A stretch of DNA of 64,000 bases from Thioclava sp. GXIMD2076. GTDB lineage: Bacteria > Pseudomonadota > Alphaproteobacteria > Rhodobacterales > Rhodobacteraceae. Below, piece by piece: positions 16,993 to 25,361 of the stretch. A program made the translations under genes and the position numbers. A model generated the notes under the pieces. That model did not search any database, had not been told where the DNA came from, and saw only the letters and a program-made list of their open reading frames with translations. The stretch covers positions 434,001-498,000 of the forward strand of contig NZ_CP149932.1 in assembly GCF_037949795.1 (NCBI RefSeq), read 5' to 3'. The stretch's first letter is position 1, and every line of letters starts with the position of its first letter.

Positions 16993-17043
16993 CAGGCCCG
17001 TAGTTAGCAGACCGGTATGGAACAGGCCCGTAGTTAACAGACC
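16993..17043. repeat. Two 21-bp direct repeats with 30-bp period
   Basis: The sequence caggcccgtagtta-R-cagacc occurs at 16993-17013 and 17023-17043 with one mismatch (G/A), in the 67-bp gap between two convergent genes. The origin is unclear: it may be a local duplication or a paired binding site. Confidence 0.75.
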
Positions 17044-17049
17044 AAAGCG

Positions 17050-17967
17050 TCAGGGGGCGGGCACCCTGATGCGGCCCTGCGAGATCTCGACCGCCGAGCC
17101 CGAGACATGGACCGCGCTCAGTGCGCCGTCCTTGCAGATGACCCGTAGTCCCAGCTCGGAGGGGCGGCCCATCTCGACACCCTGACGCAGCGAGAGCCGC
17201 GTCTCGCCCTCGGCCAGGGCCCCCATCGCCAGAAGCTGCGCGGCAAACAGCGCCGTAGCCGAACCGGTGGCGGGATCCTCGGGGATCCCGCCACCGGGGT
17301 CGAACATCCGCGCCTGCCAGCTTTGCGCGCCGGTCTGCGCATAAACATAGACCCCGCCCGCCGAAAGCGCGGTCTGCACCGTGTCGAACGCGGGTTGCAT
17401 GGGACGCGCACGGCCCAGGGCTTCGGCATCCGTCACCCCGATAAAGGCAAAGCTCGGCCCGCCCGAGATCACGGCCATCGACTCGGCGCGCAGGTCCTGC
17501 GGACTGATCCCCAAAGCCTCGGCACAGGCCCCGTGGGAGGCTGCCTGCGGCTGGATCTCGGGCAGAACGGGTGCCTGGAACTCGGCCCGGAGCGCACCGT
17601 CCTTGCGAGTTACATGCACGGGCACCAGCCCCGCCTCTTCTTCCAGCACCAGCACGCGGTCGAAATCCCCCTCGCCCGCATCCTGCGTGGCCAGCCAGAT
17701 CGCACAGCCCAATGTCGGATGGCCGGCAAAAGGCATCTCGCCCCCCGGATAGAAGATTCGCACCCGCGCGCGATGCGCCGGATCGGCGGGCGGCAGCACG
17801 AAGATGGTCTCCGATAGGTTGAACTCGCGCGTGATCGCCTGCATCTGCGCCGTGCCCAGCCCGCAGGCATCGGGCAGAAGCGCCAGCGGATTTCCGGCAA
17901 AGGGCCTGTCGGTGAACACGTCGAGCGTCACAAAGTCCCTAGTTGAACAATCCGCCATCGGCATCAT
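17050..17967 (-). CDS. PhzF-family isomerase/epimerase
   Basis: A 305-residue cytosolic protein with PhzF (DapF-fold) hallmarks: TLDVFTDRPFAGNPLAL near the start, the catalytic glutamate in FNLSETIFV, GGEMPFAGHPT and DPATGSATA near the middle. PhzF enzymes catalyse metal- and cofactor-free isomerisations; most are of unknown substrate. The start is uncertain: ATGs at 17967 and 17958 lie inside the end of fnrL (29-bp overlap), while a GTG at 17930, just after the fnrL stop and preceded by AGGGA, would also give a typical PhzF N-terminus. Because it follows fnrL on the same strand it may share its transcript. Confidence 0.9.
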   Translation of the reverse strand: MMPMADCSTRDFVTLDVFTDRPFAGNPLALLPDACGLGTAQMQAITREFNLSETIFVLPPADPAHRARVRIFYPGGEMPFAGHPTLGCAIWLATQDAGEGDFDRVLVLEEEAGLVPVHVTRKDGALRAEFQAPVLPEIQPQAASHGACAEALGISPQDLRAESMAVISGGPSFAFIGVTDAEALGRARPMQPAFDTVQTALSAGGVYVYAQTGAQSWQARMFDPGGGIPEDPATGSATALFAAQLLAMGALAEGETRLSLRQGVEMGRPSELGLRVICKDGALSAVHVSGSAVEISQGRIRVPAP

Positions 17968-18691
17968 CCCCCGCTTCCAGCAACAGCGCCTCCATATCGG
18001 GCACCGTCACATGGCGCTTGCCATCCAGTATAATGATCCCGTCGCGCTTGAGCGCCGAAATCTGGCGCGAGACGGTTTCGAGCGTCAGCCCCAGATAATC
18101 CGCCATCGCCTCGCGGGTCAGCGGCAGATCGAAGGTCATGCTCTCGGACGGGTTCTTCATCTGCAAGGACGCATTGCGCCGCGCGATGATCGACAGAAGC
18201 GAGGCGATCTTTTCCCGCGCGGTCTTGCGGCCCAGCAGAAGCATCCACTCGCGCGCGGCATCCAGTTCGTCGAGCGTCATCTGCAACAGGCGCTGCGCCA
18301 GATGCGGTGTGCGCTCGATCATCGCTTCAAAAGGCTTGCGCCGGAAGCAGCACATCAGAACATCGGTGGTCGCGGTCACGTTATAGGCCGCCGTCGTGCG
18401 CCCCGGACGGCCCACGAAATCCGAGGGCAGCAAGAGCCCCACCATCTGCGTACGGCCGTCCTCCATCGCCTGCGTGATGGTGGCGATCCCTGTCACCACC
18501 GAGGCCACGAATTCCATATCATCACCGGCCCAGACAATCGTCTGGCCCGCCTCGTAGGTGCGGTAGAATTTGATCTTCTCGAGATCGGAGACCTCATCCG
18601 GCGTGCAACGCGCGCAGACCGCCCGATGGCGGATCGTGCAGTCGCCGCATTGCAGCGTGACCGAGGGCACTTCGTCTTTCGTAATGGACAT
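17939..18691 (-). CDS. fnrL: Oxygen-responsive regulator FnrL (Crp/Fnr family)
   Basis: A 250-residue regulator with cysteines C15, C18, C26 and C29 near the N-terminus and C-C in VLMCCFRRK, giving the ligands for an oxygen-labile 4Fe-4S cluster. A cyclic-nucleotide-binding-like barrel is followed by a winged helix-turn-helix, TREAMADYLGLTLETVSRQIS, whose E-x-x-S-R pattern recognises TTGA half sites. The ATG at 18691 gives the length known for Rhodobacter FnrL; reading could extend to 18742 but would run into the divergent hemN start. No Shine-Dalgarno is obvious, because an FNR box touches the start codon, suggesting autoregulation. Confidence 0.95.
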   Translation of the reverse strand: MSITKDEVPSVTLQCGDCTIRHRAVCARCTPDEVSDLEKIKFYRTYEAGQTIVWAGDDMEFVASVVTGIATITQAMEDGRTQMVGLLLPSDFVGRPGRTTAAYNVTATTDVLMCCFRRKPFEAMIERTPHLAQRLLQMTLDELDAAREWMLLLGRKTAREKIASLLSIIARRNASLQMKNPSESMTFDLPLTREAMADYLGLTLETVSRQISALKRDGIIILDGKRHVTVPDMEALLLEAGDDADGGLFN

Positions 18692-18705
18692 TTGATATGG
18701 GTCAA
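18692..18705. promoter_or_regulatory. FNR/FnrL box between fnrL and hemN
   Basis: The site is TTGAT-ATGG-GTCAA. It lies 36 bp before the hemN ATG and directly abuts the proposed fnrL ATG (18691). For hemN the site is close enough to sit near the promoter core only if the leader is very short; for fnrL it would overlap the translation start region. Confidence 0.85.
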
Positions 18706-18740
18706 TTTCTGTTGCGCGTTGATATCGTAACGATAGGCGC

Positions 18741-20096
18741 ATGGAACATAAATCGCAACTCGCCCGTCTCGGATTGTTCGACGCGCGCGTCCCCCGTTAC
18801 ACAAGCTATCCGACGGCCCCGCATTTCAATGCGGATGTGGGACCGCAGACGTTCTCCTCCTGGATCGAGGCGATCCCTGCGGGAAGCGCAATCTCGCTCT
18901 ACATGCATGTGCCCTTCTGCCGTAGGCTGTGCTGGTTCTGCGCCTGTCGCACGCAGGGCACACAAAGCGCCGAGCCGGTGCAAGCCTATTCCAAGGTGCT
19001 CCTGCGCGAGTTGAAGATGCTGAAAGAGCGTCTTGCCCCCGGCGTGACGCTCTCGCGGCTGCATTGGGGCGGCGGCACGCCCACCCTTATGCCTGCCGGT
19101 ATGATAGCCCGTCTGGCCGAAGCCACGTTCGAGGCCGTCCCGCTGGCCGAGGGGGCGGAATTTTCGGTCGAGATCGACCCCTGCGAGATCGATGCGGCCC
19201 GCCTTGATGCGCTGGCTGGTGCGGGCATGAACCGTGCCTCGATCGGGGTGCAGGATTTCGACCCCGAGATCCAGAAGATCATCGGCCGCGAGCAGAGTTT
19301 CGAGGAGACCGCCCGCGCCGTCGAGATGATCCGTGCCCGCGGTATCGCGAGCCTGAATGCCGATATCCTCTTCGGTCTGCCGCGCCAGACGCCCGAGAAG
19401 ATCTCCGCCTCGGTGCAGAAGCTCCTGTCCCTCGCCCCCGACCGCGTGGCGCTCTATGGCTATGCCCATGTGCCATGGATGGCACGGCGCCAGAACATGC
19501 TGCCCTCCGACGAGTTACCGACGCCCGAGGAACGGCTCGACCTGTTCGACCGTGCCGCGATACTGTTCCGAGCCGATGGTTACCATGCGATCGGCATCGA
19601 CCATTTTGCGTTGCCCGCGGACGGGCTGGCTGTCGCCCAGCGCACAGGCCGCCTCCGGCGGAATTTCCAGGGCTATACCGACGATCAGGCGGAGGTTCTG
19701 GTCGGGCTTGGCGCAAGCGCCATCTCGCGCTTCCCGCAGGGCTATGCACAGAATGCTCCGGCCACCGGAAAATATGTGGGCGCCATACGCGAGGGCCGTT
19801 TCTCGACCGCGCGCGGGCATAAGCTCTCGTCCGAAGATCAGCTACGGGCGCGGATTATCGAGGCGCTGATGTGCGATTTCGAATTGAAGACGGATGAATT
19901 GATCCGGACCCATGATGTGTCACTGGCGCAGTTGAGCCAGATGCTGGGCCAGTGCGCGGCCGAATTCGAGGATTGCGTCGAGATGACTCCGTCCGGGCTG
20001 CGCATTCCAGAGAAGGGCCGCCCGCTCACCCGCCTGATCGCCCGGCATTTCGACGCCTATGATTTGTCGAGAGCGGGTCACAGCTCTGCCATTTGA
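18741..20096 (+). CDS. hemN: Oxygen-independent coproporphyrinogen III oxidase (HemN)
   Basis: A 451-residue radical-SAM enzyme that decarboxylates coproporphyrinogen III without oxygen. The 4Fe-4S motif is CRRLCWFCAC (Cys60, 64, 67, plus 69 as in HemN), preceded by SLYMHVPFC and followed by the GGGTPT SAM-binding block. Length and YTSYPTAPHF at the N-terminus identify true HemN rather than the HemW homologue. It is divergent from fnrL with an FNR box between. With hemF elsewhere in the window, the cell has both aerobic and anaerobic routes. Confidence 0.96.
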   Translation: MEHKSQLARLGLFDARVPRYTSYPTAPHFNADVGPQTFSSWIEAIPAGSAISLYMHVPFCRRLCWFCACRTQGTQSAEPVQAYSKVLLRELKMLKERLAPGVTLSRLHWGGGTPTLMPAGMIARLAEATFEAVPLAEGAEFSVEIDPCEIDAARLDALAGAGMNRASIGVQDFDPEIQKIIGREQSFEETARAVEMIRARGIASLNADILFGLPRQTPEKISASVQKLLSLAPDRVALYGYAHVPWMARRQNMLPSDELPTPEERLDLFDRAAILFRADGYHAIGIDHFALPADGLAVAQRTGRLRRNFQGYTDDQAEVLVGLGASAISRFPQGYAQNAPATGKYVGAIREGRFSTARGHKLSSEDQLRARIIEALMCDFELKTDELIRTHDVSLAQLSQMLGQCAAEFEDCVEMTPSGLRIPEKGRPLTRLIARHFDAYDLSRAGHSSAI

Positions 20097-20122
20097 GTGC
20101 CACGCAAGAGGCCGGGGCTGGA

Positions 20123-20185
20123 GGGGGCTCTGCCCCCGACCGAATTGCGGCGGGGCTCAATGCCCCGCTGCAATTCGGCCCCCCC
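20123..20185. repeat. Structured intergenic element with long stem-loop (copy A)
   Basis: The element reads GGGGGC-tct-GCCCCC, then GAC, then a stem with outer arms CCGAATTGC (20140-20148) and GCAATTCGG (20170-20178), inner arms GCGGGGC and GCCCCGC and loop TCAAT, then a run of seven C. It lies between convergent hemN and the glycosyltransferase gene and could terminate both. The same plan with a different stem occurs at 43069-43129. Confidence 0.75.
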
Positions 20186-20193
20186 GGGATATT

Positions 20194-21441
20194 TCAGGAC
20201 GCTGGAAGCGCGCGGCCCGGCCCCTGTCCAGCCGTCTCGACGAACTCCACCAGTCTCGGCAGGCAGTAGCGTTTGAGATCATAGCGCTCCACCATCGCGC
20301 GGCGCGCGGCCACCCGTTGCGGAATGAATCTTTCGGACGAGGAAAGCGCCTCGGTCAGCCGTGCGGACCAGCCCTTGATATCGAAGAAATCAACCAGATG
20401 GCCGGTCTCGCCATGGCGGATCATCTCCCGCACAGGCGCAGTATCCGAGCCGATGACATGACAGCCCACGCTCATGCTTTCCATCAGCGACCAACTCAGG
20501 ACGAAGGGATAGGTCAGATAGGCATGCACGCGACTGACCTGTAACATCTTGATATATCTGTCATAGGGGATGCGGCCCAGAAAATGCACACGCGCCAGAT
20601 CCAGCCGGTCGCGCACCTCGTTCAGGTAGCGTTCCTTCCAGCTGATCCCGTCTGTTGGCGCCGCACCATAGCTCTGCCCCTCCTCGCCGACGATCAGCAC
20701 ATGCGCTTGGGGCCGTGCCGCCAGCACATCGGGCAGCGCCCGCATGAAGCTGTGGTACCCGCGGTAAGGTTCGAGCGAGCGGTTCACGAAGGTGATCACC
20801 TCATCCCCCGGCCGGAAGCTCACCCCCTTTTCGGGGATCTCGAAGACAGCATTCGGGTCCGGGCAGAGCCTGTCGGTATCCACCCCATCATGACAGACCG
20901 TAATCTTGGAACGGAATTCGGGTTGAAAGGTATCGGCCTGGAATTGCGTCGGACAGAGGGCGGCATCCGCCTGGGCGATAGTCTGGATCAGATGGGCAGA
21001 GCGCGCCACTGTCGAGATCCGGCTGTCGAACCCGTCGCGGGCGAATTCGGGGTCGAAATCGGTATCGAGCCCCGTTGTCCGATACATCAACTCACCATAG
21101 ACCAGCAGCCGCGCCTCGGGCCATATCTCGCGCAGATAGAGCGTCTCGCCCCAGCCGGGATGGCCGAAGATCACATCCGGCACGTAGCCATGATCGCGGC
21201 GCATCTGGCGCGCGGCCCGTGCCGCTCGCAACCCGCGTTCGGAGACCTGCGCATACATGCGGGTCAGCCGCGAGGACAATGTGATCTCTTGCGGTTCACG
21301 ATATTTGACCACTCTCACCGGCGAGGGGCGGTTGTTATTTTCCGCCGTCAGGGCCGTCACCTCATGTCCACGCGCCTGCAAGGCCGGGGCCAGATGCGGA
21401 AACTGGCCCGGAAAGTTCTGGTGGACAAAGAGGATTTTCAA
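20194..21441 (-). CDS. Glycosyltransferase, GT4-like (GT-B fold)
   Basis: A 415-residue protein starting (M)[27 protein letters not shown], the N-terminal fold of GT-B glycosyltransferases. The C-terminal half has FVNRSLEPYRGYHSFMRALP, HVLIVGEEG and LMESMSVGCHVIGSDTAPVREMI, the nucleotide-sugar-binding region of GT4 enzymes. Donor and acceptor are unknown. It starts with TTG whose TTGA overlaps the yejF stop, with GGAG 8 nt upstream, so translation is coupled to the peptide transporter. This is an odd partner for a peptide transporter; the pairing may be only positional. Confidence 0.88.
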   Translation of the reverse strand: MKILFVHQNFPGQFPHLAPALQARGHEVTALTAENNNRPSPVRVVKYREPQEITLSSRLTRMYAQVSERGLRAARAARQMRRDHGYVPDVIFGHPGWGETLYLREIWPEARLLVYGELMYRTTGLDTDFDPEFARDGFDSRISTVARSAHLIQTIAQADAALCPTQFQADTFQPEFRSKITVCHDGVDTDRLCPDPNAVFEIPEKGVSFRPGDEVITFVNRSLEPYRGYHSFMRALPDVLAARPQAHVLIVGEEGQSYGAAPTDGISWKERYLNEVRDRLDLARVHFLGRIPYDRYIKMLQVSRVHAYLTYPFVLSWSLMESMSVGCHVIGSDTAPVREMIRHGETGHLVDFFDIKGWSARLTEALSSSERFIPQRVAARRAMVERYDLKRYCLPRLVEFVETAGQGPGRALPAS

Positions 21442-23021
21442 ACAGTCTCTCCGAGGGCTGCGGCCATAAGGTCGCGGGTATAGCCGGATTTCGGGTTGGC
21501 GAAGACATCCTCCGCTCGCCCCTGCTCGACCACTTCGCCGCGTTTCATCACCATCACCTTATGACTCAAGGCCCTAACCACCCGTAAATCGTGACTAATG
21601 AAAAGATAGGCCAGCCCGTGCTTGCGCTGTAGATCGCGCAAAAGGTCGACGATCTGCACCTGCACCGTCATGTCGAGTGCCGAGGTCGGCTCGTCGAGCA
21701 CCACCACCTTGGGGCGCAGGATCATGGCGCGCGCAATGGCGATCCTCTGGCGCTGCCCGCCCGAAAACTCATGCGGATAGCGATGCATCGCTTCGGGGGG
21801 CAGACCGACCTCGGTCATGATCTCGGCCACCATCTCGGTGCGGTCACGACCAGGCTCGACCCCGTGCACGGTCAGCCCCTCGGCGATGATCTGCTCGACA
21901 GTCATCCGCGGGCTGAGCGAGCCGAACGGATCCTGGAACACGATCTGCATGTCGCGGCGCAGTGCGCGCAGGCGCTTGCCTTCCCATGCGGCGATATTCT
22001 CGCCCGCATAGATGATCGGCCCATCGCTCTCGATCAGCCGCATGATGGCCAATGCCAGCGTGGTCTTGCCCGAGCCCGACTCGCCCACAATGCCCAAGGT
22101 TTCCCCTGCCCGCACCGAAAGCGATGCGCCATTGACGGCCTTCACATGGCCGGTGACCTTGCGCAAAAGCCCGCGCTTGACCGGAAACCAGATCTTGAGA
22201 TCCTCGGTGCGCACCAGCTCGGGCGCACCTTCGGGTACAGGCTCGGCAGTGCCTTTGGGTTCGGCCGCCAGAAGCTTGCGCGTATAGGGGTGCTGAGGAT
22301 TAGCGAAGATCTCCTCGGCTGTCCCCTGCTCGACGATCTCGCCATTCTGCATCACGCAGACACGGTCGGCGATGCGGCGCACCACGCCCAGATCATGGCT
22401 GATGAACAGAAGGCTCATCCCCATATCGCGTTTCAGATCCGCAAGCAGTTCGAGGATCTGCGCCTCGATCGTCACATCAAGCGCGGTGGTCGGCTCGTCT
22501 GCAATCAGCAGATCCGGCCCATTGGCCAGTGCCATCGCGATCATCACCCGCTGGCGCTGCCCACCCGAAAGCTGGTGCGGATAATCGGCCAGACGGCTCT
22601 CGGGATCGGGGATGCCAACCTTATCCAAAAGCTCGATGATCCGCGCCTTGGCTTGTGCGCCCCGCACCCCCTGATGCAGCGCCAAGCTCTCGCCCAGCTG
22701 TTTTTCCAGCGTATGGAGGGGATTGAGAGAGGTCATCGGCTCCTGGAAGATGAAGCTGATATCATTGCCGCGCACCTTGCGCAGAAGGCGTTCGGGGGCG
22801 CCAACCATCTCTTGGCCCTTATAGCGCACAGATCCTGTCAGATGGGCATTCGGCCCCAGAAGCTGCACCGAGGACAGCGCGGTGATCGACTTGCCCGAAC
22901 CACTCTCGCCCACCAGCGCCACGGTCTCTCCCTCGGCCACGGTGAAGCTTACGCCTTTCACCACCTCCGGCCCGCGACCGAAGCTGATCTTGAGGTCTTT
23001 GACATCGAGGATCGTGGTCAT
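21438..23021 (-). CDS. yejF: Microcin C/peptide ABC transporter ATPase, fused double NBD (YejF type)
   Basis: A 527-residue cytosolic ATPase with two complete nucleotide-binding domains. The first has Walker A GESGSGKS (38-45) and signature LSGGQRQRV; the second has GESGSGKTT and FSGGQRQRI. Each is of the oligopeptide/dipeptide (OppD/OppF) class, fused as in YejF. It energises the YejB-YejE channel. Its ATG overlaps the yejE stop by 4 nt. In enterobacteria YejABEF imports microcin C; here general oligopeptide uptake is as likely. Confidence 0.94.
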   Translation of the reverse strand: MTTILDVKDLKISFGRGPEVVKGVSFTVAEGETVALVGESGSGKSITALSSVQLLGPNAHLTGSVRYKGQEMVGAPERLLRKVRGNDISFIFQEPMTSLNPLHTLEKQLGESLALHQGVRGAQAKARIIELLDKVGIPDPESRLADYPHQLSGGQRQRVMIAMALANGPDLLIADEPTTALDVTIEAQILELLADLKRDMGMSLLFISHDLGVVRRIADRVCVMQNGEIVEQGTAEEIFANPQHPYTRKLLAAEPKGTAEPVPEGAPELVRTEDLKIWFPVKRGLLRKVTGHVKAVNGASLSVRAGETLGIVGESGSGKTTLALAIMRLIESDGPIIYAGENIAAWEGKRLRALRRDMQIVFQDPFGSLSPRMTVEQIIAEGLTVHGVEPGRDRTEMVAEIMTEVGLPPEAMHRYPHEFSGGQRQRIAIARAMILRPKVVVLDEPTSALDMTVQVQIVDLLRDLQRKHGLAYLFISHDLRVVRALSHKVMVMKRGEVVEQGRAEDVFANPKSGYTRDLMAAALGETV

Positions 23022-24124
23022 TGGAACACCTTGCGCGGGTCGAAGGCATCACGCACACCCTCGAAGATGAAGATCAGAAGTGACAGCATGGCCGCGAATG
23101 TGAAGAAGGCCGAGAGTCCGAGCCACGGGGCCTGCAGGTTCTCCTTGCCCTGCTGCGCGAGTTCGCCCAGCGAGGGCGCCGAGGAGGGCAGCCCGTAGCC
23201 GAGGTAATCGAGCGAGGCCAGCATCGAGATCGTCGCGGTCACGACAAAGGGCAGCATGGTCAGCGTCGCGACCATCGCATTGGGCAGGATATGGCGGCGC
23301 ATGATCGTGCCGTCGGTCACGCCCAGAGCGCGCGCGGCGCGGACATATTCGAAGTTCCGTGCCCGCAGGAACTCGGCGCGCACCACCCCCACCAAGGCGG
23401 GCCAGCCGAAGAGGATCGAGACAAAGACCAGAAGCCAGAAGCTCCGTCCCAGAATGGCGAAGAGGATGATGATGACATAGAGCGAGGGCGTCGAGGCCCA
23501 GATCTCCAGAAGCCGCTGGAAGACAATATCGACCTTGCCGCCGAAATAGCCCTGCACCGCCCCCGCCGCGATCCCGATCAGCGAGCCCACGCCGGTGACG
23601 ATCAGCGTGAACAGGATCGAGGTGCGGAAGCCGTAGATCACCCGCGCCAGGACGTCATGGGCAGTATTGTCAGTGCCCAGCCAGTGCTCGCCATCGGGGG
23701 GCGAGAACGCAGGGGCATCGTTGGAGATCGTGCGGTAATTATACCGGATCGGCGGCCAGATCATCCAACCAGTATCGACCTTCTCGCCATCAACGGTGCC
23801 CTTCTCCTGCGCCTCTTTCATATAGGCGTCAGGGTCATCCCAGCAGGCCTCGTTGCCGCCCGTGACAATCAGGCATTGCACCTCGGGCTCGCGGTAAACG
23901 GCCTCGGTGCGGAAATCGCCGCCAAAGGCCGTCTCGGGATAGAACTTATAGGCGGGGAAATAGTAATGCCCCTGATAGTTCACCACGATCGGTTTGTCAT
24001 TGGCCAGCACCTCGGCAAAGAGCGAGGCGATAAAGAGCACCGTGAAGATGATCAGCGACCAGAGCGCCCGACGGTTGGCCTTGAAATTGGCCCAGCGGCG
24101 CTGGTTCAGCGGAGAGAGAGCCAT
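23018..24124 (-). CDS. yejE: Peptide ABC transporter permease (YejE type)
   Basis: A 368-residue inner-membrane permease. After a first transmembrane helix (about 22-42) comes a long periplasmic loop (EVLANDKPIVVNYQGHYYFPAYKF...), then the HWLGTDNTAHDVLARVIYG block and five helices with the permease signature near RAARALGVTD. The large loop and LGTD motif are typical of YejE/DppC-type permeases. The ATG at 24124 directly follows the yejB stop (TGA-G-ATG); an in-frame codon further up would extend into yejB. Confidence 0.93.
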   Translation of the reverse strand: MALSPLNQRRWANFKANRRALWSLIIFTVLFIASLFAEVLANDKPIVVNYQGHYYFPAYKFYPETAFGGDFRTEAVYREPEVQCLIVTGGNEACWDDPDAYMKEAQEKGTVDGEKVDTGWMIWPPIRYNYRTISNDAPAFSPPDGEHWLGTDNTAHDVLARVIYGFRTSILFTLIVTGVGSLIGIAAGAVQGYFGGKVDIVFQRLLEIWASTPSLYVIIILFAILGRSFWLLVFVSILFGWPALVGVVRAEFLRARNFEYVRAARALGVTDGTIMRRHILPNAMVATLTMLPFVVTATISMLASLDYLGYGLPSSAPSLGELAQQGKENLQAPWLGLSAFFTFAAMLSLLIFIFEGVRDAFDPRKVFQ

Positions 24125-24125
24125 C

Positions 24126-25322
24126 TCAGCCACCCCTCTTCTCGAAATCGATCCGTGGATCGACAAAGACATACATCAGGTCCGACAGGATCCCCACGAC
24201 CAGCGAGATCAGCCCGAAGACATAGAGCGTGCCGAAGATCACCGGATAATTGCGCTCGACCGCCGCCTGAAAGCCCAGAAGCCCCAAGCCATCAAGCGAG
24301 AAGATCGTCTCCACGATGATCGAGGAGCCGAAGAACACGCCAAGGAAGGTCGCCGGAAAGCCCGCGATCACGATCAGCATCGCATTGCGGAACACATGGC
24401 CGTAAAGCACGCGATGTTCGGTCAGGCCCTTGGCGCGGGCGGTAACGACATATTGCTTGTTGATCTCGTCGAGGAAGGAGTTCTTGGTCAGAAGCGTCAG
24501 CGTGGCGAAGCTGGAGATCGTGATTGCCGTAATCGGCAGCACGATATGCCAGAGGTAATCCTTGGCCTTGCCCAAGGTGCTCAGCGCATCGAAATTATCC
24601 GAGGTCAGGCCGCGCAACGGGAACAGCCTGTAACAGGTCGGGTTCCAGCTTTCGGGGACAAACGGGATATGGAAGCAGTTGCCCGAGACGAATAGCACCA
24701 GCAGAAGCACCGCAAACAGGAACCCCGGAATGGCATAGGCCACCACGATCACCGCCGAGGTCCATGTGTCGAAGGACGTGCCATCGCGCACCGCCTTGCG
24801 GATGCCCAGCGGGATCGAGATCAGATAGGCCAGAAGCGTCGACCAGAGCCCCAGCGTGATCGAGACCGGCATCTTCTCCATGATCAGCTGCATCACGGTC
24901 TCGTTGTGGAAATAGCTCTTGCCGAAATCGAAGGTCAGGTAATGGCCCATCATGATGAAGAACCGCTCGACCGCGCCGATTTTCTCGGTGGTGCAGCCGG
25001 GGGCGCCGATGGTAGGCTCGCCCTGATGGCTCGCATCACAGACGATGCGCGAGAAGCCCATCTGCACCTCGAGCTGGGCAAGCTGCTGTGGCGAGATGCC
25101 CCGCGCACCCTGATAGCCGCCCTCTTCTACGCCCCCCTGACCGGCACCGGCATCGCCGCCGCCCGTGAGGTTGCGCATGCTATCGCCCGATCCCTCGACC
25201 CGCGCGAGGATCTGCTCGATCGGGCCACCGGGCACAAATTGCGTCAGGGTGAAGTTCACGATCATGATCCCGAGAAGTGTCGGTATCACGAGAAGCAACC
25301 GCTTCAGGATATAGGCGCCCAT
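24126..25322 (-). CDS. yejB: Peptide ABC transporter permease (YejB type)
   Basis: A 398-residue inner-membrane permease with an N-terminal helix (YILKRLLLVIPTLLGIMIVNFTL), a long periplasmic region containing a Gly-rich stretch and PQQLAQLEVQMGF, and the C-terminal binding-protein-dependent permease domain with TARAKGLTEHRV. The FVPGGPIEQI motif is characteristic of the DppB/YejB group. It lies 39 bp downstream of yejA and 1 bp before yejE. Confidence 0.93.
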   Translation of the reverse strand: MGAYILKRLLLVIPTLLGIMIVNFTLTQFVPGGPIEQILARVEGSGDSMRNLTGGGDAGAGQGGVEEGGYQGARGISPQQLAQLEVQMGFSRIVCDASHQGEPTIGAPGCTTEKIGAVERFFIMMGHYLTFDFGKSYFHNETVMQLIMEKMPVSITLGLWSTLLAYLISIPLGIRKAVRDGTSFDTWTSAVIVVAYAIPGFLFAVLLLVLFVSGNCFHIPFVPESWNPTCYRLFPLRGLTSDNFDALSTLGKAKDYLWHIVLPITAITISSFATLTLLTKNSFLDEINKQYVVTARAKGLTEHRVLYGHVFRNAMLIVIAGFPATFLGVFFGSSIIVETIFSLDGLGLLGFQAAVERNYPVIFGTLYVFGLISLVVGILSDLMYVFVDPRIDFEKRGG

Positions 25323-25361
25323 AAGTGGCCTCGCCCCTTTCTGCCCGTGCCCCGACCCGCG

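Noticed and set aside
17939..18742. Longer form of FnrL starting at 18742
   Set aside because: It would add 17 residues of non-conserved sequence and overlap the hemN start; the 250-residue form matches the known Rhodobacter length.
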